A stretch of 64,000 nt of DNA from Dasypus novemcinctus (Eukaryota > Chordata > Mammalia > Cingulata > Dasypodidae): NCBI RefSeq assembly GCF_030445035.2, contig NC_080682.1, positions 34,144,770 to 34,208,769 of the forward strand, written 5' to 3'. Within the stretch, counting starts at the first letter, position 1. Every line of letters starts with the position of its first letter. Under the pieces are notes generated by a model. It was not told the DNA's origin, searched no databases, and saw only the letters and a program-made list of their open reading frames with translations. Shown here one piece after another: positions 34,731 through 46,735 of the stretch. Position numbers and translations under genes: made by a program.

Positions 34731-35378
34731 AATAAAAAAATCAATATACAATAATAGCAGAAAGAAAGTCAAATATCTAGGATTAAATTTAGCCAAGTGT
34801 ATCAAAGCTTATACATACACAAAAAAACTACAAAACTCTGAAAGTCCTTAAAAAAAGACATAAATAAACAAAGGACATTTTATGTTCATGGACTGGAAGA
34901 TTAAATATTATTAGGATGACAGTTCTATTGAAAGCAATTTACAGATTCATACATTACAACCAAATTTCCAATAGCCATCTTTTCAGAAATGGGAAAGCCA
35001 GTCAAAAAATTTGTACGGAAATTTAAAGGCCCAAATAGAAAAAAAAAAAATCTTGAAGAAGAAAGTTGATGTATCGATACATCCCAATTATAAATTTATT
35101 ACAAGTTGTAGTAATCATACCACCATGATACTTGCACAAGGACTGACACGTAGACCAATAGAATTGAATTGGGAGTTCTGACATGGACCTTTATGTCTAT
35201 GACCAATTGGTTTTGGAAAAGTGTGCCAAGCACACACAGAGAAAGAATAGTTATTCCAACAAAGTTTCATAGGAAAATCAGATAGCTATATGAAAAAGAA
35301 TAAATAATGTCCCTAATCTCACCATATACAAAAGTTAGCTCATATTGGATCAACTGCCTAAATATAGCAAATAAAATA
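34731..35378 (+). mobile_element. L1 ORF2 relic, 3' part, downstream of the SINE
   Basis: Continuation of the L1: AATATCTAGGATTAAATTTAG, TTCATGGACTGGAAGATTAA, TATCGATACATCCC, TGATACTTGCACAAGG, GACCAATTGGTTTTGG. Order and frame direction match the piece before the SINE. Confidence 0.88.
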
Positions 35379-35839
35379 TGATATCTACGGAAACTGAAAT
35401 ATTTACCCCAGTAAACATGTGTTTAACCTTAATCCATTCCTGTGGGTGTGAACTCATTTTAAAAAGTACCTTTAAAAGACATTTTAGTTGAAGTGTGACC
35501 AACTGAATCACTCTGGCTTTAATTTGATTACTGATGTCTTTTATAATCAGAATGAAATTCAGACATAGAGAGGAAGCCACACAAGAAGCTGAAAGTCAAA
35601 GATAACTGATGTAGAAAGAGAATGACATTGCCATATGCATTAGCAAGTGACAGAAAATCTAAAATTGAAGGATCACTGGCAGCCCAACTTAGAACACCAC
35701 TGTCTTGGGAGAGAAAAAATTCCTTGCTCACTTCTCAATTTTGAACTTCTGCCACCCTGAAAGTACATGAGGCAATAAATTCCTGTCACTTAAGACAATC
35801 CATTTTATGTTATTTGCTCAGCAGTCAGGAATTAAGACA
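35379..35839 (+). mobile_element. MaLR-like LTR, family B copy B4
   Basis: The plus-oriented partner of 4,684-5,139 and 5,252-5,687: TTAATCCATTCCTGTGGGTG, CAGAATGAAATTCAGACATAG, GCAATAAATTCCTGTCACTT (with the AATAAA signal) and an end near CAGTCAGGAATTAAGACA. No clear target duplication. Confidence 0.7.
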
Positions 35840-36660
35840 AAACACCTAGAATGAAACATAAGAAAACTTGTTTGATTTTGTGTGTGATAAAGGTTCTTCA
35901 TTATTTACACCAAAAGTACAAAAACAAAAGAGAAAAATATATATATATAAAACTTCACCCTAATTTAAATATTTTATCAAAGTACTTTATCATGAAATTA
36001 AAATAAAGCTGCAACATGGGAGAAATTACTTACCTGCAGGGGCGATACAATGATCATAAAGTTGGTTTTCACAGGGTGAGGCTTATCTGATACAGAGTTT
36101 CTGTTTGATGTGATAGAAAATTCGGTAATGGATGTTGGTGATAGTAACAAATCATGTATGGCATATTTACAAGTGTATAAAATGGAAAATTTTAGGTAAC
36201 AACCTAAATATATTCTGTATATTTCTTATAAAATATATTTTAAAAAACAGAAGTTTACAACACAGTCAAACCTAATGTAAATTATGGATAGCACTTAACA
36301 TTATATTTATAATAATATTGTTTCAACAATAGTAATTAAACCACCACACTGATAAAAAGTCTTAATCATTTGAAAACTGTGTAAAGGGGAATATGGGGTG
36401 GCCTTACATTCTGCATATTTTTTGGGATTTTTTTTTTTTTGGTAAATCTTCAACTTCCCTAGTAATAAAAGGAAAATACTATTTCACCTTTTCACATAAA
36501 AGAAAGCTATTCATTTCTAATTTCACATGCTCATTGTCATTCCAGACATTGTTTCCTTCATACAACAAACCTGCAAGTACAATACTAGAAATTTTATTGT
36601 ATGCAGTTGTCTTTTATAGAAATTTCACATATTTCCCATGACTTGCCCTCAATATCTCTT
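35840..36660. other. Intergenic, nothing recognised
   Basis: AT-rich; no supported gene or repeat. Confidence 0.5.
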
Positions 36661-37370
36661 CATAGATTCAGTTTTTCCTATGATATTAACTTGTTCATGG
36701 TATAGAATTCCTTTAGTTTTACTTCTACTGCAGGACTTTGGCAAGAAATGTTTTGAGCTTACATTCATTTTCTCCATATCACACTTGAATTTCACTTAAG
36801 TTTTCACAAGATATACAATTATTTTTCTTTTTGCCTTTTTACGTTTTGTTGATTGATTTATTCTTCTTTTAATCTTACTACTTCTTATGGAAATCCAGTC
36901 TTAATTGGTATGTTTCCTGTTCCCCACTCCCCCAAATTTTCCACCATCTGTCCCCCACTCTGCCATGTTATGTGTTGTCCCTACCCCGTTCTGCTTTAAA
37001 GTGTGTCTTTCTTTATATATATTCTTTAGCTTCAGTATGATGTGATTCTGTGTGGGAGAGGCAAGTGGTGTATGTATGTTGATTATTGGATTTAACTTGT
37101 TTGGGGGTTCAGAATTTCTTAGATCTCTAAGTTAATACTTTTCTTGAAAAGTTATAATATATATAACATTATTTATTTAAAAATGAAAAATATTTTTAGT
37201 CAAAATTTTTGAACCATGTAGGAGCTGTTTTTATTTGAAGTGTTGCTGTAATTGTTTTTCTCTTATCACCTCAGTTTGAAAAATATTGTGCATCTGGTTT
37301 CAAGTTTACTGATTTAGCTTATGTGGCTTTGCATTTTTCCCACAATCCTTCTAGTCATCACATCTTTTAG
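36660..37370 (-). mobile_element. Probable antisense L1 5' region
   Basis: Pyrimidine-rich plus strand with L1 5'-type antisense wording (TAGAATTCCTTTAGTTTTAC, TTTAGCTTCAGTATGATGTG). Weak match. It is separated from a similar piece at 37,980-38,880 by an LTR-like insert. Confidence 0.4.
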
Positions 37371-37399
37371 TCACAGCAGCATTTCATTTCTTAAAAGTT

Positions 37400-37975
37400 A
37401 TACAACAAGCCTTGAGAAATAACTGTGAGTTCATGACTGATACAAGGAAATCTTGTGTGCTACGACTTCTCTTTAAGGAACTCTAAGACAATAGATCCCT
37501 TACATAATTATTGTATGGATGTAAAATAACTTTAGTCCTACTGACATCATTGTACATGCTAGTTTTACATAGTTAATGTAAAGATGTTATTTCAACCCAG
37601 CTGGCAATTATTATAAATGCAGGTTTCATGTAGTTACTACGAAAATATAACTTCTGCCTTGCTGAGAAACATTGTGAATTTCTGTTCCTTTATTAATGTC
37701 CTGAGCATTGCATTTATTAATCTAGCTCCCCCATCCACAGGAAGAAAGGTAGTATAAAAAACCCTCTTGGTTTGTGGTAAATGGACTAGAAGTCTTGGAA
37801 GCACCACACTCACTGCCTACCACCACAGATGAGGACATGGACCATGAACGTCCCGGGTGTACCAGTGTGAAGAGCTTCCCCATATAAGAGCCCTATGAAA
37901 CACTCCTTTGCTTGCCAGTATGGATTGTCTTAGTCTTCCTTTGGCCTGACATATCCCTCTCCGTTTAGTAGGAAG
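37400..37975 (+). mobile_element. Putative LTR with TATA box, unnamed
   Basis: Atypical for its surroundings: a TATA box in GTAGTATAAAAAACCCTC near 37,750, then a less AT-rich 200 bp (CACTCACTGCCTACCACCAC, GAACGTCCCGGGTGTACC) and CCATATAAGAGCCC. It splits a probable L1. The layout resembles a retroviral LTR, but ends and target duplication could not be fixed and only one copy is in the window. Confidence 0.4.
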
Positions 37976-37979
37976 CTTA

Positions 37980-38880
37980 ATTTGACATGGCTCCCTGCTA
38001 TACTTGGAAAAACTGATAATTCAATAGCTGCCAATTTCCTCTTGTACCCTTCTGGCAAAATTTTCCTTATCGTATTTGACCTTTTCCTTTCTAGAATTTC
38101 TACTTAGTTCATTTTATTTTAACCTGTTTTTTTTCTACTCTGGTTTCATATATATGTTTCTTCATTAGGTCTTCTATTCCTTAATCCATTAAACATATAT
38201 TTAAAACTGTTTTATAGTACTTGGCTGCTAATTCAAATTTTAGGTTCCTCTTGAAATCACTTTCTATTAACTTTTCATTAATATGCTTCATATTTTTTGC
38301 TTTCTTTTATGTTTGCTAATTTTCATATAATATACTGTATTTGTGAAAGATATAATGAAGGTAGTCTTGATTGTATTATCTTTCTATAAGAGGTATTGAA
38401 TTTTCTTCCCCCAGGTTACAAATTCCTGTTGATGCCTTTTCAACCTTTCATGATTTTTGTTATTCTTTCTTATGGAAGCTCTATTTCATTGTATCCTCAA
38501 TCTTAGGTATGGTATTTACTACAAGGCATTATGCTTTCTTTAGTACATGGCAATTTTTTTCTTGTGTCTTAACTTTATGTCTTAGTTTATCAGTGATATT
38601 CATCACACTGTCGAGGCCATAAATCCAGCTTCTCTCTGTGAGTCATGACCACTACTGTTTATGTACTACTCTCTCCCCTGTAGCAGCCTCTCCTAACCTG
38701 TTGGTTCTTCATCTGCACTTGTACAACTCAGACTTCAGCTAAAGACCTACAGAGAATCCTGGTACTGACATTTGGTCATCTCCTTTTGATACTCTATCAT
38801 TAATATTTCAACTTCTTCATCTGGTAGAATTTGTAATCTCTGCCTTTTTAAAAATATATTTTAGACCTTTATACTCTACT
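37980..38880 (-). mobile_element. Probable antisense L1 5' region, second part
   Basis: TTCATTAGGTCTTCTATTCC, TTGGCTGCTAATTCAAATTT and TTTGCTAATTTTCATATAAT resemble antisense L1 5' sequence. Probably the other half of 36,660-37,370. Confidence 0.4.
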
Positions 38881-39959
38881 TGTTCCCTGCATCTCCCTTA
38901 TGAGCAAGAAGTACAGAAAGACAGGGTAGTCAGGAGGCCTTCTCATATACTTCAATTATCTCATGGATCACTGACCTGTTATGTGTGTTTACAATGATTG
39001 CAAACAATTTTCATCTGCATTCTCTTAAGGTGTAGAGTTGTTTGGGGAGGCAGGAGAATTCTTCTACCACTTTCATTGATATGGCAGAAGTCAGAATCTG
39101 ACCAAAGATTTAAAATATTTTCTGATGTCAAAGATGATAGAGTTAGATACTCTAGCTTATTTTATCACTGAATTTTTGTTTAATATTTCCATTAATCATC
39201 TGAGTGATAATTTATCTTATATGCAGTGCTATATGCTGTTCATGTTGCCATCCATTGTAAAAACATTCCAGAATGCAAAAGAAATAATCAAATACTGTTA
39301 ACATTTGAATAAAACAATAAAATACTTGGAAAATGAAAGAACATATTTTCTTAAATACTAACTGAACAGCACAAGAAATAAAAACTGCATATTCAGATTA
39401 TGTTGATGAATATTTAAAGGTAATTTGAGTAAACTACCTGATAAAATTTAAGAAGGTCAACAAATTTGACCTTACTCTATTAAAAATGTTAAAACAAAAA
39501 AAGCAAATAATTTAACTGAGAAATTTATTTCTTTTTAAAGAACATAATAACTTGCAGAAATCAGGACAAAATACATGATTTTTAAAATCATACCAAAATT
39601 AGAGAAAAAAACACTAGTTTCTGAAGTGAGTTGGCACATCATGGAATGGTAGATTTTTCAGATCAGATCAGCAGTAGCTAGACACAAAGAGATATTACTT
39701 TATACTTATAGTTAATTTCTTGAATTACAAAACTTCATATCTTAATGCTTAGTTAAATTATATTCCTGATTTTATTCATGCATCGAGAAAAATTCATATT
39801 CCAAACTAAAATAACAGAGGAATGACCAAAGTCTATAGTGAGGAATGGAGACAAAAGCTACAAAAAAGAAAAAGAAAATGGCTTAAATAGTGTATATTTA
39901 TGTAATATGACATGCACATACCTAAGATTAGTGTAGGAGACCATGAATAAAACTATATC
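38881..39959. other. Intergenic, nothing recognised
   Basis: No supported gene or repeat. Confidence 0.5.
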
Positions 39960-40784
39960 TGTTCAGTATGGTTCTATTTTCTTTAATGATTTAAAATACA
40001 TTCCAATTATCTTCAATATTCACAGGTACTTTTTTCTATAACTTAATTCTGTCACAGATTATAGTTTGCTCTAAGATCAAACATTGTAGTCCTGTTTTGC
40101 CTTTTAACTCTTTGTTTATTTATGAGTAAGATTAGCCAAGAGTATTTGTAAAATACCAGGAAAAATATTCATAACAAAAGATACTGTGTATTCAAAATTT
40201 TTCAATAATATAAATATTATGATGATAGTAGCCAAAATTTATTAGTATGACACTAAATATTTTTGTGTATCATCTGCTATAATCTTTAATATAACTAGGA
40301 ACTTAAATTATTATTTTTCTTTTAAAGTTTAGTATCATATATGTAAATTTCCAGTGACTTACCTAAGGCAAATCTAGAATCTAAACCCTATATTGCCCAG
40401 TTCAAAACAGTACATTACAACTGTGCTTATTTGGTTTCTACATAATAAATGGAATGTCTTCTGAAAGTATTATTCATAATAAAATTCTTTGACATTTGAA
40501 TAAGAATGTCAAAAATATTGAAAGAAAACACATATTAAATTTTCACATTAGATGCCCTAAAAACTGCATATATTTAAACAACAAATTTAAGACATATCTG
40601 ATATCCTCCAATTACCATGTAGATTTCTAAAAGCATATTCCTGGCAATGTTCAAGATCACATGTGGGCAAGTGAGGGTGTCTCAAAAGAAATGCCAACTA
40701 ATTAAAGAATGCTAGTGTATTTAAAGTGACCAAATAAATACACAAATAGGAAAGAAAGGATGACTTAAGTATTCAGCATCGCTG
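39960..40784 (-). repeat. OR downstream flank, inverted duplicate of 17,188-18,030
   Basis: See 17,188-18,030. On the minus strand it follows the stop of the OR pseudogene at 40,785 exactly as the plus-strand flank follows 17,187. Confidence 0.8.
40225..40430 (-). mobile_element. MIR SINE relic within the duplicated flank
   Basis: Antisense MIR (ATCATCTGCTATAATCTTTA, AGTGACTTACCTAAGGCAAA, CTAGAATCTAAACCCTATAT). Orthologous by duplication to the MIR at 17,550-17,745. Confidence 0.75.
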
Positions 40785-41721
40785 TCATTTCACTTGCCTG
40801 GTGCCCACTCTTTTCTGCATTACTCTACTGAAAGCATTTTCACATCTTTTTTTCTGAAATGATAAATGAGTGGATTCAACGTAGGGATCACCATAGCAAA
40901 AAACACAGAGGCCACTTCACCTTTCCCAAGAAGTATCAATTCTTTGGTTTTAAATAAAATCAGAGTGCCAAAAAAGATGTTGATTCCCAGAAGGTGGGAG
41001 GCACTGGTAGAGAGGTTTTGCACTTTCCTGAAGTAGAATTAATTTTCAGGATAGTAGACAGAATGAATATGTAGGAAGCAGGTGTTGTAATGAGACATTA
41101 TTACATTAAACCAGAAATAAATGAATATCATGATCTTGGTGTCACAAGTGTCAGAGAAGGAAAGGGCTAAAACTGGGGTTAAATTACAGAAATGGTGACA
41201 GATTACATTGGATTTGCAGAAATGCAAACTGTTCATATTAAAAACAATGACAAATGATTCTGTGAAACCTAACACATATGATTCAGTGTTGAGGGCACAG
41301 CAGAGTGCCATAGACATAAACAACTGGGTAGTGTAGAGGCTTGCAGATAGCTACATAGTGGTCATGGGACATTGAAGAGAGAAGGAAACATTCAGTGCCA
41401 CACAAGAAGACAAAAAAATAAAACTGGGTGAAGCAGCCCATGAATGAAATATACTTGGATGAAGTCAGTAAATTCTCTAAGATTTTAAGTGTGATGACAG
41501 TTGAGTAATGGAGGTCAAGGAATGGTAGGTAATTGAGGAAAAAGTACATGGGCATGTGAAGCTAGAAATCAAGGTGAATTACCAGTATCATCCCTGTCTT
41601 CCCAGCAAGGTCATCAGGTAAATCAGGAGAACCAGCATAAAGAGAATATGGTGGATCTCCTCAGATTCTGTTTACATCAAAATGATGAAATCAGGCACAT
41701 TGCATTATTCCAAATTTCCAT
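40785..41721 (-). pseudogene. Near full-length olfactory receptor pseudogene
   Basis: A 937-bp relic of an intron-less class II odorant receptor gene. It reads from an ATG at 41,721-41,719 to the ancestral TGA at 40,787-40,785, matching the usual ~310 codons. Landmarks in order: VPDFII and ESEEIHHILFMLVLLIYLMT (TM1), [30 protein letters not shown] (TM2), [21 protein letters not shown] (TM3), [17 protein letters not shown] (MAYDRY changed to MSHDHY), LHFCKSNVICHHFCN, FSDTCDTKIMIFI (TM5), SASHLLGINIFFGTL (TM6), ASVFFAMVIPTLNPLIYHFR (TM7) and a tail ending GTRQVK. At least four frameshifts and two or more in-frame stops break it. It is the inverted paralogue of 16,990-17,187. The wording fits OR families 5/8/9. 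Confidence 0.95.
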
Positions 41722-41931
41722 AGTGTTTCAACTGCTGTAAATTGTTGAGAAATCACAGGTGGTAGGTATAAATGACTTCAAAATATTATAAACAACCTGG
41801 CATTTTTAAAAAAATTAGTTTAGTGATTTTAGAAATTCATAATAGTTTACAAAATAAGACAAAAATATCTGACTATGACTGCAAAGTGTAAATTAACTGT
41901 AAGTCATTCTTTGATATTATGTGGTAGGCAC
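41722..41931. other. OR upstream flank, unassigned
   Basis: Short AT-rich spacer between the receptor relic and an LTR. OR promoters are not recognisable by eye. Confidence 0.5.
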
Positions 41932-42529
41932 TGTGGCAGTTTGATATCGTTTATGAATTCCAAAAATATATGTTGGATTATGTTTGTAAACTGGTCTGTC
42001 CCTCCATGCATATTAGATTATATTGGATTCAGAGGTTTCCCTTTTCTTGATTAAATAATGATTAAGGCTTTGATTGGGTGGTGTCAGTAGGACATTGCAT
42101 CCCTGCCCACTTGGTGGGTAGGTGGGGACTCACAGAGAAATCACACAACAGAGAAGGGAGTTTGGAGTTTTGAGCTGAAGCCCAGGAAGTATGCACACAG
42201 AAGAGCAGAGCAGCTAGGCCCAGAAAGAATCAATCCCTAGGGAGAGAGACAGAATCAGTCACCTGACAGTCTACACCCAGCCTTGTGGAGTGAGCAGGAC
42301 AGCTGAGCCCAGAGAGAAATACCCCAGAAAAAAAGGAACCCAGGAAGCCTGATCTCTTTGCAGTCATCAACAGCCATTTTTCTCCAACATGGACAAAAGA
42401 CTTTGATGAGAGAAGTAACTTATGCTTTATGACCTGGTAACTATAAGATTTTACCCCAAATAAATACCTTTTATAAAGCCAACAGATTTATGGTATTTTG
42501 CATCAGCACCCATTTGGCTGACTAATACA
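41932..42529 (+). mobile_element. MaLR-like LTR, family A copy A3
   Basis: 598 bp from TGTGGCAGTTTGATATCGTT to GGCTGACTAATACA, with CCAAATAAATACC carrying the poly-A signal near 42,460. The best preserved family A sequence here. Flanks GGCAC and GGTGC match at only 3 of 5 bases, so its target duplication has decayed or the ends are slightly off. Confidence 0.87.
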
Positions 42530-42534
42530 GGTGC

Positions 42535-45220
42535 CCACATATATTGCATACTTAAAATGTACTTGACACTATAATAAATACCTCCTTTCATAACTATTAA
42601 TTTGGATGAAAATATCATACCTTAGGTGTCACTGTTGTACAAATTTCTTAGATTATAAAAAAGTGCACATAAAGTTAACTTTTATAGAGTTACAACCTTT
42701 AAATGTCGTGGACTCTGATAGTCTATCAAGATTATGTCAGTCCAGAGACCGTGCTTATAACACTATATTTCTAATCAACATTAATTTCTGAAAAATTGTA
42801 AAAAAGTTCTACATTTGTGTTAACAATGTTGCATTTAGGCATTATTTAATTTTTAGAAATCTGATATTATTTAATACAAATAACAGATCAAAAATTTAAA
42901 TCTTAGGTTACTTTACTGGGGAGTATTAATACTATAAAGCATACTCTACTGTTAATTTTCATATAATATGTTTTAAGTGATTATTTAAAAGCATATTACT
43001 TCCATAAATTATATTTTCAATATATGTACCTTGCCTGATTACTCTGATTCCATAAATTGTACATTTCCATTTCTACAAATGCTGTCATTACTCAAGTAAT
43101 GCTTGTATGATATATATATATGTATTTGTATGTGTGTATATATATATGCATATTCTTCTAGTAATATACCAACATTCCCTTAAACTAAACTACTTTACCA
43201 TGAGTCAAAGTTGGTGAAAAACTGCTTCCAGCTTTATCTGTCTAGAAATACGTCACCACAAGTTTTCTCACAAATAAGTCATGTAAATTAATTAAAGACC
43301 CTGAAATTTCTATGATACAATATATAATTTTCTGAGATAATTTATATTTTAATTATTTGTTTCTGTTTTGTTCTGAGGAAAAATTTCCATTTTATTCTGA
43401 GTTAAAATATATCAGCCTAAAAATTTTGTTCAGGTCCTGGTCAAATAGAAAGTTCTTGAAATTAGGTCTCACCAGTATACCAGGGAACTAAAGTGAAAAC
43501 AAGCATAGAAGAGTATCCATGACATTTCTCTCAGATAATATTGTAAAACCTCTTATATGGAATATTAATGATAATGAACATTGTGTCATCTCTGGGACCA
43601 ATTTCCAAAGTAGATTAGCTGACATGATTCCAAGGATGTAAGTTCAAAACTAATTCATCCATGGTAGGTTTTTTAACAGACCATTGCCTTTCTCATGGAA
43701 ACAATATAATGTGGAATATCATATCTTGATATTTTTTCAGATGCTCTAATTTATGGCTGGGTAAGAGAAAAGGTGTTTCAAAAGATATAAGTAATCAATC
43801 TGTGGCTGAATGCCAGATTGTTAACCATCAGGGATGGAATAGTACATTTTTCACAATGACTCAGTTCATATTTAAAATTGTGACTGTCATGGATATAATC
43901 AATTGTATTGAACAAAAATTTGGCTGCAACAAAATTCAAAGAGGATGATGCATATCATTCATAAACATTGTTAATCTTTAGATGAATTTTCTTCCACTTA
44001 TTTTCCTTGGAGTATATAATTCTTGTTTTTAGGTATACTTATATATTTACACAATTTTTATCACACTGTACTTTCAGTAACATTCTGAGTTTATTTTTAA
44101 ATATTTATATACACTTTAAGCTATGTTATATTAGGCTTTATAAAGCACACAATTTCACATATTTTGCACTAGCTGATTAGCACAACTAACTTCCTTTTTG
44201 GAGTTTGCACCAGCTCATAAATGAGCATTTCTGAGGCACCAAAATGAAAACATGGCAGAATTTTACCTTTCAGTATTGGCAGTGTCATCTAATACATCTA
44301 CACAGTAGATATATATATTTTTAATTCTGCCACAACAGAAGAAAGCAAAAATTAATTCTGAGATGAGTTAGCATTTTATAATTGGTTAAGTGTCCACAGC
44401 CTAACCTACTCTCTATATAACGAGGCCAAAATTTCATGTGAATCTTACATGAATTAACAATAATAAAATTAAGTTTTTGTGACTTTACAAGCAGCTCATA
44501 CAAGAAAAAATCTTTTCATTTCAGAATTCGAGAAGAGAATTTGACGGTTCACATCAAGGAATTACAAGTAATATATGTTTGGTGAATTTTGAAAATGCAA
44601 TTCTTCTCTTCATCTAAAATTCATTGATACTGAGAAACACTTACTTGGAGATAAAAATATCCAGCCTCAATTTATTTTATAATAGGTGACCTTATGGTTT
44701 AAGACACTGTAGAAACTGATAGAGATTTTCTGTCATTTCCACTTCAATAAGTTCTGCCTACTCCTTGCAAAATAAACATGAATGAGTTTTCTTCACATCA
44801 TTGAAATGAATTTTACAGTTATTAATTATATTTTCAAATAATATAAGTAAGTATTGAAGAAAGGATAATTCTCAAAACTAATGCTATAACTAATTATATT
44901 TTTGCTAACTCTTTATTTGTGAGATTCTAGTATTCTATCTCTAATAGAAAATAATTTTGCCAGAATATCTGGAGTAAGAAACAGGACACATAATTCCTTT
45001 CTTACATTTTGACAAAATTAGAACTTTATTCTTAACAATAATGCAATGTCCTTATTTCTAAAATATTATCCCTACATTTAATTCTGTCAAATTTTGTTTT
45101 ATGTGGTTTGAAGCTGTTAAGGTTTTTTATAATTTTCAGAAAGATTATCTGTATCAGAATTTTATAATTACATCAAACATAATAGACCTGTCTTTCATAT
45201 ATCTGGAATACAGAAGTCTA
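42535..45220. other. Long AT-rich intergenic region, nothing recognised
   Basis: About 2.7 kb without a supported gene or named repeat. It contains a (TA)/(TG) simple repeat at 43,112-43,152. The stretch 43,400-43,950 is less AT-biased but has no open frame or motif. Confidence 0.5.
43112..43152 (+). repeat. (TA)n/(TG)n simple repeat
   Basis: Alternating purine-pyrimidine run: TATATATATATG, then GTATGTGTGTATATATATATG. Confidence 0.85.
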
Positions 45221-45225
45221 CTGGT

Positions 45226-45738
45226 TGATGAAGCCTGGTGTCTAGATTCTTGGCTGTGCTGCAAGAAAAAATTCAGAGATGTGCCAGATTAATGAGACAA
45301 TAAAAGAGTTTTTAGAGAAACATGAGATAAGAGATAGGAGGCAAGGAAGCTGTGAGTGCAGATGTCCTCCAGGCAGAGATATATGAAGTGGCTAGGACTG
45401 AGTCCTTTTTAAAGCTGGCCTTTCCTCATCCCTCTCCCCCATATTAAGGAGGGATGACAGGTGTTTATCTTCCTAAATGGTTGCTTTTCTGCCTTCCCAT
45501 TTGTTTATACTCTGGACCACTCAGGTTGCACATATTAGCATTCAGGGTACAAAGATGGAGGCCTTTCTCTTTGGAGTTATCTGGGGCTAGTTTTGAGTCC
45601 AGGAGTTTCAAATGGACCTCATGGCCAGGGTCTTGGCATGCTCTTCAGTTGAACTGGGGTTACAGCTTTGTTTTCAAACTTTGCCGTCTCAGGGGGTTTC
45701 CAGGCAGGTTTCATGACTATGTTCTTTGCTAGTTCTCA
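45226..45738 (-). mobile_element. Class I-like endogenous retrovirus LTR (putative)
   Basis: On the minus strand it begins TGAGAACTAGCAAAG and ends GCTTCATCA. It has a TATA-like TTTAAAAAGG (plus-strand CCTTTTTAAAGCTGGCC near 45,405), a ~35-bp CT-rich stretch, a degenerate poly-A signal area (TTTCTCTAAAAACTC), and a U5-like TTTTTTCTTGCAGCACAGCC. These resemble gamma-type LTRs. No convincing target duplication. Class assignment is inference. Confidence 0.55.
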
Positions 45739-45739
45739 G

Positions 45740-46290
45740 CTATGGTAGTTACGACTTTGTTCTGACCAGCAGCCTTCTCTCATTTCCTATACTAGTATGC
45801 CTCATTCTTTTCCTAAGAATACTTCTTGGTACTTTAATATTTATATGCTTATATTTTCAGGCATGTATCTGTATGTACTTTTACTATCCACCTATTTCTA
45901 AGAAAAATCATTTAGTGGTATCTTATGTTTTAATAGAGTCAATTACTCTGCCTTTAAATGAGAGTGTTTAGTATATTTACATTTAAGAAGACTATTTGTT
46001 ATTTTCAGTTTGTTTCATATATTTATTTACCATTTTCAAATAAAAAACTGTTACTGTAATGATTGCTCCAGAGAGATTTTTACCTTTGTATATGAACATT
46101 TCTGCAGAAAGTGTGACCATTCTACCTTCCTCTGTTTGACAGCCTTGTAAAAAACCTTGTAGCAGACCTTTGTCTTCAGTATCCCCTTCTTCAAGATGCC
46201 TTATCTCTGATAATGGTTTCACTTTTTCCTTTTTGGAGGGGGTACCATTCTGTCTGGGGTTCAAGTCCCAATGTCAAGTCTGTCAGTTAA
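45740..46290 (-). mobile_element. Possible antisense L1 fragment
   Basis: Includes GAGTGTTTAGTATATTTACA and TTTAAGAAGACTATTTGTTA, reminiscent of antisense L1 ORF2 5' wording. Weak. A 90-codon minus frame (45,992-46,264) is rich in K and E and unrecognised. Confidence 0.3.
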
Positions 46291-46454
46291 GTATACTCCT
46301 GAAAAGTACTCCAGAATATAGGAAGTGCTGTGTTTCTGTTCACTAAATGGGTGTGTGTTACTTAGTTATAGTAAATATTCAATGTCTGTCTAAACTGCTA
46401 AATTAGTGGTTAACTGCATTTGAACTGCTCAAGAGTTCCTTCATTCAGTCTTTA

Positions 46455-46735
46455 AAATGGGAAACTGTAATATTACTAGCATTCTTAAATGTAGCCCTTT
46501 AGGCTGCATTTTGAAAGATGGGAAATCTTAGTCACAAGTCACTGAAAAAGCAGAATTTTTTCTTACTTCAGTGTAACTTACAATCAGGGAGAAAATGGTT
46601 GGAGTATGGTTCTATAGGGAAAAACCCTGTATCTCCATTTGGTCAGGATGAATTTCTAAGATCAGTAGCTGTGTTAGAAACATTTCTACTCCTCCAAGAA
46701 ATGCATCTAGGTATACATGAATAATTTGTGTACAT
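46455..46735 (+). mobile_element. Possible retroviral gag (matrix) relic
   Basis: Starts ATGGGAAACTGT and reads MGNCNITSILKCSPLGCIL. After a shift it reads SLKKQNFFLLQCNLQ and SGRKWLEYGSI. A myristoylation-type MG start, an SPLGCIL segment and a KW(L)EYGS segment in this order resemble the matrix part of class I (gamma-like) gag. It is frameshifted and short. The nearby LTR at 45.2 kb lies in the opposite orientation, so they may not belong together. Confidence 0.4.

Noticed and set aside
34215..34805. A 196-codon minus-strand open frame
   Set aside because: It spans the SINE at 34,310-34,722 antisense and runs into L1 on both sides. Related open frames occur in the other SINE copies, so it reflects SINE sequence.
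45992..46264. A 90-codon K/E-rich minus frame as a gene
   Set aside because: It fits a decayed antisense retroelement better and has no recognisable domain.
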